Of a DNA stretch of 64,000 nt, positions 45,471 through 52,281 are shown in pieces; position 1 is the first letter of the stretch, and each line of letters begins with the position of its first letter. Under the pieces are notes generated by a model, which was not told where the DNA came from, did no database searches, and saw only the letters and a list, made by a program, of their open reading frames with translations. Source of the stretch: Rhodoplanes tepidamans (GTDB taxonomy: Bacteria > Pseudomonadota > Alphaproteobacteria > Rhizobiales > Xanthobacteraceae); assembly GCF_030813915.1 (NCBI RefSeq), contig NZ_JAUSUJ010000003.1:310001-374000 (forward strand), written 5' to 3'. The position numbers and the translations under genes were made by a program.

Positions 45471-45486
45471 CCGCGATTTTTTTAAC
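45471..45486 (-). promoter_or_regulatory. AT-rich island between fecR4 and tpsA3
   Basis: The minus strand reads GATCGTTAAAAAAATCGC right after the fecR4 stop, about 100 nt before the tpsA3 ATG, in a gap otherwise near-pure GC. It corresponds in position to the AT islands before tpsA1, tpsA2 and tpsB, but lacks GGAAAT. A promoter or UP-element role is inferred. Confidence 0.3.
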
Positions 45487-45493
45487 GATCGAT

Positions 45494-46459
45494 TCAGATC
45501 AGCAGCACGACGCCGCCCGGCAGGGTGCGGACGCCGGCGCCCAGCACGCTGCCCGCATAGGCGATCACGTCGTCGATCCGTCCGAGCTCGAGCCGGGCCG
45601 ACACCCGCCGCGCCGCGAGCTCGGCGTCGAGCAGGACGATGCGGCCCGGCCGATAGCGGTTCACCTCGTCGACGATCCGGGCGAACGGCTCGTCGTGGAA
45701 GATCAGGAGTCCGCGCCGCCACGCCGTCACGGTGGCGGCATCGACCGCGGCGGCGGCGTCGCTCCCCTCCTCCGTGTAGGCGAGCTGCCGTCCCGCGGTC
45801 ACCGGCGCGGTGTGGCCGGCGCACTCCACCCGAACGCCTCCGGCCAGGCAGGTGACCACCACCCGGGCGGCGTCCCGGCGGACGTTGAACACAGCATCGG
45901 TCGCGACGATGCGGCCGGCGCCGGCGACGACGGTCAGCGGCACGGCGTGGGCGGCGGCGATCTCCGCCTCGCCGGCGATCAGCTCGATGCCGAGCCCGCT
46001 GTCGGCCGGCCGCCGCACGATGCTGGTGCGCGTGTTCATCTCGACCGAGACGCCCTCCGCCAGCGCCACCGAGCGCTGCTCGCCGGTGCCGGTGCGGAAA
46101 TCGGCCCGGAGATCCGACAGGGAGGGCCAGAGATCGAGGGGCGGCCGCACCGCCAGGCCGACGACGGCCGCAGCGGCCGCGAGACCGCCGCCGGCGAGCA
46201 GCGCCCGGCGGCCGAGCAGCACCGGACGGGTCGGCGCCATCAGCATCGCCCGGTCCGCCGGGGTCGCCGCCGTCGCGGCCGCGGCCGCCGCCGTCTCCCA
46301 GGCCCGCAGGGCGGAGCGATAGGCTGCCGCATGGGCCGGGCTCTGTGCGCGCCACGCCTCCAGGGCGCGCAGATCGGCGAGGGTCGCACGTCCGGAGGTC
46401 GCCCGGACCAGGAGGTCGAGCGCGGCACGTTGCAGCCTGTCGGGAGGGGTCGTGGTCAT
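45494..46459 (-). CDS. FecR-family anti-sigma factor, cassette D
   Basis: 321 aa from ATG 46459. A DUF4880-like N-terminus (LQRAALDLLVRATSG, PAHAAAYRSALRAWE) is followed by an Ala-rich linker, GRRALLAGGGLAAAAAVVGLA as membrane segment and PPLDLWPSLSDLRADFRTG. The FecR domain has SVEMNTRTSIV, IELIAGEAEIAAA and VTCLAGGVRV. The C-terminus ends VRTLPGGVVLLI. It starts 62 bp after fecI4 and ends 114 bp before tpsA3. It should transmit the STN4 signal and release FecI4. Confidence 0.92.
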   Translation of the reverse strand: MTTTPPDRLQRAALDLLVRATSGRATLADLRALEAWRAQSPAHAAAYRSALRAWETAAAAAATAATPADRAMLMAPTRPVLLGRRALLAGGGLAAAAAVVGLAVRPPLDLWPSLSDLRADFRTGTGEQRSVALAEGVSVEMNTRTSIVRRPADSGLGIELIAGEAEIAAAHAVPLTVVAGAGRIVATDAVFNVRRDAARVVVTCLAGGVRVECAGHTAPVTAGRQLAYTEEGSDAAAAVDAATVTAWRRGLLIFHDEPFARIVDEVNRYRPGRIVLLDAELAARRVSARLELGRIDDVIAYAGSVLGAGVRTLPGGVVLLI

Positions 46460-46521
46460 GATCCGGTGATCAGGGAGGCGCGTGCCTCTCTCTACAGAGA
46501 CGGTTTCGGCCGGGCGATCGC

Positions 46522-47055
46522 TCACCGGTCCTCCGACGATTTTTGATCGTCCGGCGACTGTCCGAGCCGCGCGGCGCAGTGCTGGACGGCACGCCGCAGC
46601 TCCTTCTGGACCATGGTCCGCGAAATGCCGAGCCGGGACGCGATGGTGTCGTGGCTCAGGCCGTCGACCCGGGCGGCGATCAGGATCGCCCGCCGGCGCG
46701 GCGACAGCTCCGCCATCGCCTTCTTCAGCGCCTCGACCTCGAGCCGTGCCTCCATCTCGCGGGCGAGGTCGGGGGGATCGGCCCGCCCGATGGTGGCCAG
46801 CACCTCGGCCCGGGTCGCGAGCCGCCGCTCGGCGCGACGCCGGTCGGTGGCGAGATTGAGGGCGACCCGGAAGATGTAGGATTCGGGCTGCCGGATCGCT
46901 CCGGCCGTCTCGCCCTGCTCGAGCCGGAGCCATGTCTCCTGCAGCACGTCCTCGGCGAGATCGCGCCCGAGCAGGCGGGCGAGCCGCGCCCGGACGTGCT
47001 CGTATCGCGACACGATGGTCTCGCGCAGCGTGGCCGGGCGGGTCTCGGACATCAT
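46522..47055 (-). CDS. FecI-type ECF sigma factor, cassette D
   Basis: 177 aa from the first of two adjacent ATGs, overlapping the STN4 stop (ATGA). Region 2 contains RYEHVRARLARLLGRDLAED and EDVLQETWLRLEQG. Region 4 contains LSPRRRAILIAARVDG and the helix-turn-helix SHDTIASRLGIS. The four FecI proteins of the window are alike in size and layout but differ in the recognition helix, which fits separate target promoters or a recent expansion with divergence. Confidence 0.93.
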   Translation of the reverse strand: MMSETRPATLRETIVSRYEHVRARLARLLGRDLAEDVLQETWLRLEQGETAGAIRQPESYIFRVALNLATDRRRAERRLATRAEVLATIGRADPPDLAREMEARLEVEALKKAMAELSPRRRAILIAARVDGLSHDTIASRLGISRTMVQKELRRAVQHCAARLGQSPDDQKSSEDR

Positions 47056-47756
47056 CTCACCAGCGATGCCTCGGACCGGCAGCCCGCCGCCCCGCCCCGG
47101 CCCGGCTCGACCGCCACGGTGACGGGCTGCGGCATGCCGGCGGGCGGCGGATCGAAGCGCGCCGCCGTCACCACCCGGGCGACCGCGCGGTCGCGTGCGT
47201 CGTCGCCGGACGAGCCGATCACCCGCAGGCGGACGATCCGGCCGGCCGGATCGAGCCAGTACTGCAGGACGACCCGGTAGCCGGGCTGCCGGGTGGCGGC
47301 GTCCCGGCACAGCGCCGCGACCAGGCCGGACTGGGCGTGGCCGTAATAGACGTGGGCCGCCTGCTTGGCGCGCAGAAGCCCCGGATCCGTGACCGCCTCG
47401 CGCGACGGCGCGATGGCGATCGTGCCGGTCGCGATCACCCGGGGCACCAGGCCCGACCCGGCGAGCAGGCGGCGCAGGGCGGCGTCGCGATCGAGGACGC
47501 CGGCCACCGCGCCGGAGCGGCGGTTGGCCACCAGGGCGGTCTCGTACAGAATCTGGACGCCGGTGGCGGCGCCGAACGCATCGAGCGCCCGGTCGAGATC
47601 CTGCGCCGGAATGTCGAAGGAGAGCTCGGGTCCGATGCGCGATCCCGCGTCGCTCGCCACGGCAGGCGTCAGCCCGAGCGACAGCGCCACGATCGCTGCG
47701 ACCGCCGGCCGCCCTCGACCCCCGAACACGCGTCCCCCCCCCGAGGAGCCGTCCAT
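47052..47756 (-). CDS. STN-domain / TonB-C-like signalling protein, cassette D
   Basis: 234 aa from ATG 47756, which has GAGG a few bases upstream. A signal peptide (about 16-35, ending AVAS) is followed by an STN domain at about 45-117 (LSFDIPAQDLDRALDAFGAATG). The TonB-C-like domain at about 140-218 (YWLDPAGRIVRLRVIGSSG) ends DPPPAGMPQPVTVAVEP. Cys150 and Cys226 match the pair in cassettes A and B. It is first in cassette D and divergent from the small secreted protein gene at 48136. A Pho-box-like element stands about 142 nt upstream. Confidence 0.86.
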   Translation of the reverse strand: MDGSSGGGRVFGGRGRPAVAAIVALSLGLTPAVASDAGSRIGPELSFDIPAQDLDRALDAFGAATGVQILYETALVANRRSGAVAGVLDRDAALRRLLAGSGLVPRVIATGTIAIAPSREAVTDPGLLRAKQAAHVYYGHAQSGLVAALCRDAATRQPGYRVVLQYWLDPAGRIVRLRVIGSSGDDARDRAVARVVTAARFDPPPAGMPQPVTVAVEPGRGGAAGCRSEASLVR

Positions 47757-48135
47757 ATCCTCGTCCGACGACCGGTGACCGCTGCCGCCGGGCTCGGGCA
47801 CCGTCGCGGCGCCGTATCCGCGGCAACGGCGCACCACGCCAGACCGGACGGCGCCGGCCTGCGCCTCGTCGGCATTCTGTCGAGATAGGCGCCGAACGTC
47901 ACAGGTTCACGACAGATGGAACAGGCCGCCCTCCGCACCGCCGAGTGCGACCGGCCGGCCGCACGCCCGACCTGTCGCCGGGGCCGGCGTCTCGATCCCG
48001 GCAACCGGAGCGACCGCCGGCGTTTACGGTCGCGAAGGCATGTCGTGCGCTCGCAGTCGGTTAACCAGCTCCGGAAAGCGCGGCCTAAGGTCTCCGGCCT
48101 ATACCTCCCGTCGACAGGGGACGGGAGACGGAACA
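47757..48135. promoter_or_regulatory. Divergent intergenic region between STN4 and the 48136 gene
   Basis: 379 bp with no supportable gene. The minus-strand side should carry the cassette D promoter, with the Pho-box-like element at 47898-47915. The plus side ends in GGGAGACGGAACA before the ATG at 48136. I see no clear sigma70 -35/-10 pair. Confidence 0.4.
47898..47915 (-). promoter_or_regulatory. Pho-box-like element upstream of cassette D
   Basis: On the minus strand this reads CTGTCGTGAACCTGTGAC: two half-sites in 7-4-7 spacing, with six of seven (CTGTCGT) and six of seven (CTGTGAC, allowing C at the last position) bases matching the PhoB half-site CTGTCAT/C. It lies 142 nt before the STN4 ATG. 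It is the best such match among the cassettes. Confidence 0.5.
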
Positions 48136-48396
48136 ATGCGAACCATCACGGCCATCGCCCTCGTGCTCGCCGGCGTCGCGCTGTCGGCGCCGGCGCGGGC
48201 CGACGAGGCGGCGACGTTCGCGGCGCGCTGGCCGGACGCCGCGCTGCGCGAGGCGACCGACTTCGAGGCGGCGCGCCTGATCGCCACCGTGCTGCGCACC
48301 GATCTCGCGCCGGTGATCAAGGCGCGGCTGCTCGCCCGGTTCGAGCCGCCCGTGCAGTGCAGCATCGCCGCGTGCGAGCTGCCGGCGCTGCGCTGA
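48136..48396 (+). CDS. Small secreted protein of unknown function
   Basis: 86 aa with a clear signal peptide (ITAIALVLAGVALSAPARA, cleavage before DEAAT) and GGGAGACGG upstream of the ATG. The mature part of about 63 residues is helical-looking (ALREATDFEAARLIATVLRT) and has a Cys pair near the end (VQCSIAACELP). I recognise no family. It is the first plus-strand gene, 85 bp before hupU and divergent from cassette D, so it could belong to either neighbour. Confidence 0.7.
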   Translation: MRTITAIALVLAGVALSAPARADEAATFAARWPDAALREATDFEAARLIATVLRTDLAPVIKARLLARFEPPVQCSIAACELPALR

Positions 48397-48481
48397 TCAC
48401 GACCGCGTCCCCGCCGGGCTCGCCCGGCCCGCCCTTGCCGGCTCCGGCCGCTGCTCTATCCTGGCGAGCGGGAGAGCATGC

Positions 48482-49492
48482 ATGGCGGGACGGACCTTCG
48501 AGGTGCTGTGGCTCCAGGCGGCGGGATGCGGCGGCTGCACCATGGCCCTGCTCGACCGCGACGCCGGCCTGTTCGACGAGCTGCGGGCGCTCGGCATCCG
48601 GCTCCTGTGGCATCCGTCCTTCAGCGAGGAGACCGGCAGCGCCGTCGTCGACCTTCTCGCGGCGATCGAGCGCGGCGAGCGGCCGCTCGACGCCCTGCTG
48701 ATCGAGGGCGCGGTGCTGCGCGGCCCGCACGGCACCGGCCTCGCCCAGCGCCTCGCCGGCACCGGCCGGACCATGCTGGAGATCGTGCGCGCGCTCGCGC
48801 CGCGGGCCGGCTGCTGCGTCGCGGTCGGAAGCTGCGCCGCCTATGGCGGCGTCTCGGCCGCGAGCCCCGATCCGATGGAGGCGACCGGCCTGCAGTTCGA
48901 GAAGGACTTCTTCGGCGGCCTGCTCGGGTCCGACTTCCGCTCCCGCAACGGACTGCCGGTCGTCAACATCGCCGGCTGCGCGCCGCACTCCGGCTGGGTG
49001 GTCGAGACGCTGACCGCGCTGGCGGCCGGCGCCCTCGACGCCGACGGGCTCGACGCCCACGGCCGGCCGCGCTTCTTCGCCGACCACCTCGCCCATCACG
49101 GCTGCAGCCGCAACGAGTTCTACGAGTACAAGGCGAGCGCCACCGCGGCCGGCGAGCGCGGCTGCCTGATGGAGCATCTCGGCTGCAAGGCGACCCAGTC
49201 GGTCGGCGACTGCAATCAGCGGAGCTGGTCGGGGGGTGGCGGCTGCACGCACGCCGGCTACGCCTGCATCGCCTGCACGTCGCCGGGGTTCGAGGACATC
49301 CGCGGCTTCACCACGACCCCGAAGGTCGCCGGCATCCCGGTCGGCCTGCCGCTCGACATGCCGAAGGCGTGGTTCATCGCCCTCGCCGCTCTGTCGAAGT
49401 CGGCGACGCCGCGGCGCGTGCGCGACAATGCGAGCGCCGATCGCACCGTGGTGCCGCCGCGCGGTGCCCCGCCGGGCGGCGGCGCCGGATGA
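48482..49492 (+). CDS. hupU: HupU: small subunit of the H2-sensing (regulatory) [NiFe]-hydrogenase
   Basis: 336 aa. It lacks a Tat signal, unlike HupS, as expected for the cytoplasmic sensor hydrogenase (group 2b). Proximal-cluster cysteines are in AAGCGGCTMALLD (Cys16, Cys19), with CVAVGSCAAYGG and NIAGCAPHSGW. The medial/distal cluster region has HHGCSRNEFYEYKA, CLMEHLGCKATQS and GYACIACTSPGFED. With HupV it binds H2 and signals through a HupT-type kinase to HupR. The proximal cluster shows only the standard cysteines. The stop overlaps the hupV ATG (ATGA). Confidence 0.94.
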   Translation: MAGRTFEVLWLQAAGCGGCTMALLDRDAGLFDELRALGIRLLWHPSFSEETGSAVVDLLAAIERGERPLDALLIEGAVLRGPHGTGLAQRLAGTGRTMLEIVRALAPRAGCCVAVGSCAAYGGVSAASPDPMEATGLQFEKDFFGGLLGSDFRSRNGLPVVNIAGCAPHSGWVVETLTALAAGALDADGLDAHGRPRFFADHLAHHGCSRNEFYEYKASATAAGERGCLMEHLGCKATQSVGDCNQRSWSGGGGCTHAGYACIACTSPGFEDIRGFTTTPKVAGIPVGLPLDMPKAWFIALAALSKSATPRRVRDNASADRTVVPPRGAPPGGGAG

Positions 49493-50940
49493 CGCGTCTC
49501 GTCGTCGGTCCGTTCAACCGCGTGGAAGGCGACCTCGAGCTCACGCTCGACGTCGCCGACGGCGCCGTCGCAGCGGCGCGGGTGTCGGCGCCGCTGTTCC
49601 GCGGCTTCGAGCGCATCCTGGTCGGGCGGCCGCCCGAGGACGCGCTCGCCATCGTGCCGCGCATCTGCGGCATCTGCTCGGTGTCGCAGTCGATGGCGGC
49701 GGCCGCGGCGCTGCGCGCCGCCATGGGCGTGACGCCGCCCCCGAACGGCGGGCTCGCCGCCGACCTCGCCCACGCGGCCGAGAACATCGCCGACCATCTG
49801 AGCCACTTCTACCTGTTCTTCATGCCGGACTTCTGCCGGGCCGAATATGCGGGCCGGCCGTGGTTCGAGGCGATCACCGCGCGCTTCAAGGCCGTCGAGG
49901 GAAGCGCCGCCGGCGACCTGCTACCCGCCCGCGCCCGGCTTCTCCACGTGGTCGGGATCCTGGCCGGCAAGTGGCCGCACGCCCTCGCCTTCCGCCCCGG
50001 CGGCACGACCCGCGCGGTCGATCTCGGCGAGACGATGCGGCTCGTCGCCACGGTCGCGCAGCTCCGCCGGTTTCTCGAACGGACGCTGTTCGCCGCGCCG
50101 CTGGACGCCGTCGCGGCCCTGGCCGATCCGGCGGCGCTGAACGCCTTCGCCGAGGCGTCGTCCAGCCGCGGCGGCGACTTCGCCGCGTTCCTGAGGATAG
50201 CCGGCGACCTCGACCTGCAGAGCCTCGGGCGCGGCACGACCGCGCTGATGAGCTACGGCGCCTATCGGGGCGGCGGCGAACCGCTGTTCCGGGCCGGGGT
50301 GTTCGATCCGGCGACCGGCGAGGTCCGCCCCGTCGCCGGCGCCGACATTCGCGAGGACACGAGCTCGGCCTGGCTCGCCGGCGGCCCTGCGCATCCGGCC
50401 GAGGCCGACACCCATCCGGCGCCGGACAAGCCCGGCGCCTACGGCTGGTCGAAGGCCCCGCGGCTCGCCGGCGAGCCGGTCGAGGTCGGCGCGCTCGCCC
50501 GCCAGGTCGTCGACGGCCTTCCGCTCGCCCGCGCCCTGATCGACGGCGGCGGCTCGAACGTCCTGGCCCGGGTGGTGGCGCGGCTCGTGGAGGTGGCCCG
50601 CGTCGCCCTCGCGATGGAGCGCTGGGTCGGCGCCCTGGATCCCGGCCAGCCGTTCAGCACCGCCGCCCCGCCCGTATCGGACGCCGCCGCCGACGGTCTG
50701 GTCGAAGCGGCCCGTGGCAGCCTCGGCCACTGGATCACCATCCAGGACGGCGAGATCGCGCGTTATCAGATCATTTCTCCCACGACGTGGAACTTCTCAC
50801 CTCGCGATTCCGCCGGCGTGCCCGGCCCGCTCGAGCAGGCGCTGGTCGGCACCGCGGTCGGCGAGCGCGGTGCCGGTGCCGCCGCGATCCAGCACGTCGT
50901 GCGGTCCTTCGACCCCTGCATGGTCTGCACGGCGCATTGA
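49489..50940 (+). CDS. hupV: HupV: large subunit of the H2-sensing [NiFe]-hydrogenase
   Basis: 483 aa. The active-site ligands are RICGICS (Cys60, Cys63) and the C-terminal DPCMVC (Cys477, Cys480). The protein ends exactly at the His after this motif (TAH), so it has no cleavable C-terminal peptide. That is the hallmark of regulatory hydrogenases, which need no HupD-type protease. The L1 motif differs from HupL (SVSQS instead of TGTH), another sensor feature. It forms an operon with hupU by ATGA overlap and precedes the hupS promoter region. Confidence 0.94.
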   Translation: MTRLVVGPFNRVEGDLELTLDVADGAVAAARVSAPLFRGFERILVGRPPEDALAIVPRICGICSVSQSMAAAAALRAAMGVTPPPNGGLAADLAHAAENIADHLSHFYLFFMPDFCRAEYAGRPWFEAITARFKAVEGSAAGDLLPARARLLHVVGILAGKWPHALAFRPGGTTRAVDLGETMRLVATVAQLRRFLERTLFAAPLDAVAALADPAALNAFAEASSSRGGDFAAFLRIAGDLDLQSLGRGTTALMSYGAYRGGGEPLFRAGVFDPATGEVRPVAGADIREDTSSAWLAGGPAHPAEADTHPAPDKPGAYGWSKAPRLAGEPVEVGALARQVVDGLPLARALIDGGGSNVLARVVARLVEVARVALAMERWVGALDPGQPFSTAAPPVSDAAADGLVEAARGSLGHWITIQDGEIARYQIISPTTWNFSPRDSAGVPGPLEQALVGTAVGERGAGAAAIQHVVRSFDPCMVCTAH

Positions 50941-51049
50941 GACGAGGCCCGGGCGAACCGCGTCTGGAAACAGAACGACCGACACTGACAACCAGGTTTC
51001 CAGGCCCGCCGCGGACCCGCCGCGTTCTGCTGCGCCGCACGCGGCCGAG

Positions 51050-51061
51050 TAGAACGTTCTA
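51050..51061. promoter_or_regulatory. 12 bp palindrome upstream of the hupS promoter
   Basis: TAGAACGTTCTA is a perfect palindrome about 42 bp before the -24 element. A further inverted repeat CTATT-N6-AATAG overlaps its end (51059-51074). It may be an activator site. It does not match the TTG-N5-CAA site described for Rhodobacter HupR. Confidence 0.4.
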
Positions 51062-51102
51062 TTATCAGCAATAGTCCAATTCGAAGGTGACGGCCGGCCG
51101 GC

Positions 51103-51118
51103 TGGCCCGCTTCTTGCC
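51103..51118 (+). promoter_or_regulatory. Sigma54 (-24/-12) promoter of hupSL
   Basis: TGGCCCGCTTCTTGCC matches the consensus TGGCACG-N4-TTGC with one change, and has the invariant GG and GC with exactly ten bases between them. The -12 GC is 58 nt before the hupS ATG. An NtrC-type activator (hupR/hoxA) begins at 63729, which is the expected partner. Confidence 0.85.
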
Positions 51119-51175
51119 GATCCCTCTCCGAACGGCCCGGCCAACGGGCCTCGCCACACCAGGGGGAAACGGCCG

Positions 51176-52264
51176 ATGGACGCTCCGCGCGAGACGTTCT
51201 ACGACGTGATCCGGCGCCAGGGGATTTCGCGCCGCAGCTTCGTGAAATTCTGCAGCCTCACCGCGGCGAGCCTCGGGCTCGGCGCCAGCGGCGCCACGAC
51301 GGTCGCGAACGCGCTGGAGACCAAGCCGCGCATCCCGGTGATCTGGATGCACGGGCTCGAATGCACCTGCTGCTCCGAGAGCTTCATCAGGTCCGCCCAT
51401 CCGCTGGTGAAGGACGTCGTCCTGTCGATGATCTCGCTCGACTACGACGACACGATCATGGCGGCGGCCGGCCATCAGGCCGACGCCATCCTCCAGGAGA
51501 CGCGGCAGAAGCACAAGGGCCAGTACATCCTAGCCGTCGAGGGCAATCCGCCGCTCAACGAGAACGGCATGTACTGCATCGACGGCGGCCGCCCGTTCGT
51601 CGAGAAGCTCGTCGAGATGGCGGACGATTCGCTCGCCGTGATCGCCTGGGGCGCCTGCGCCTCGTGGGGCTGCGTGCAGGCGGCCAAGCCCAACCCGACC
51701 CAGGCGGTGCCGATCGACAAGGTGATCAGGAACAAGCCGATCATCAAGGTGCCGGGCTGCCCGCCGATCGCCGAGGTGATGACCGGCGTTGTCGGCTACG
51801 TGGTGACGTTCGGCAGGCTCCCCGAGCTCGACCGCCAGGGCCGGCCGAAGATGTTCTACTCGCAGCGCATCCACGACAAGTGCTACCGGCGGCCGCATTT
51901 CGACGCCGGCCAGTTCGTCGAGGAGTGGGACGACGAGGGCGCGCGCAAGGGCTACTGCCTCTACAAGATGGGCTGCAAGGGCCCGACCACCTACAACGCC
52001 TGCTCGACGACGCGCTGGAACGGCGGCGTCTCGTTCCCGATCCAGTCGGGCCACGGCTGCATCGGCTGCTCGGAGGACGGCTTCTGGGACAAGGGCTCGT
52101 TCTACGACCGGCTGACCAACATCTCGGCCTTCGGGATCGAGGCCAATGCCGACCAGATCGGCATGGTGGCGGCCGGCACCGTGGCGGCCGGCCTCGCCGT
52201 GCACGCCGGGGTCACGGCGGTGCGCAAGCTGAGCGGCCGAGACGACCATCACCCGCACGCCTGA
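51176..52264 (+). CDS. hupS: HupS: small subunit of the membrane-bound uptake [NiFe]-hydrogenase
   Basis: 362 aa. Tat signal with SRRSFVK (Arg19-Arg20), cleavage predicted after VANA (residue 46). In mature numbering, ECTCC gives Cys17, Cys19 and Cys20, and GACASWGC gives Cys115 and Cys120. Cys19 and Cys120 are the supernumerary cysteines of the [4Fe-3S] proximal cluster in O2-tolerant (group 1d) hydrogenases. Distal and medial clusters: [30 protein letters not shown] and GCIGCSE. A C-terminal hydrophobic anchor ([17 protein letters not shown]) ends in a His-rich tail. It oxidises H2 in the periplasm, passing electrons to HupC. First gene behind the sigma54 promoter. Confidence 0.96.
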   Translation: MDAPRETFYDVIRRQGISRRSFVKFCSLTAASLGLGASGATTVANALETKPRIPVIWMHGLECTCCSESFIRSAHPLVKDVVLSMISLDYDDTIMAAAGHQADAILQETRQKHKGQYILAVEGNPPLNENGMYCIDGGRPFVEKLVEMADDSLAVIAWGACASWGCVQAAKPNPTQAVPIDKVIRNKPIIKVPGCPPIAEVMTGVVGYVVTFGRLPELDRQGRPKMFYSQRIHDKCYRRPHFDAGQFVEEWDDEGARKGYCLYKMGCKGPTTYNACSTTRWNGGVSFPIQSGHGCIGCSEDGFWDKGSFYDRLTNISAFGIEANADQIGMVAAGTVAAGLAVHAGVTAVRKLSGRDDHHPHA

Positions 52265-52281
52265 GCCCCCAGGAGCGCGCC

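Noticed and set aside
48445-48470. A sigma54 promoter before hupU (GGCCCGCCCTTGC).
   Set aside because: Only nine bases separate GG and GC; the spacing rule of ten is strict.
47757-48481. A functional link between the TPS block and the hydrogenase cluster.
   Set aside because: They are only neighbours on opposite strands; no shared regulator site or gene supports a link.
50941-51000. An intrinsic terminator after hupV.
   Set aside because: Only a five-base stem can be drawn and there is no T-run.
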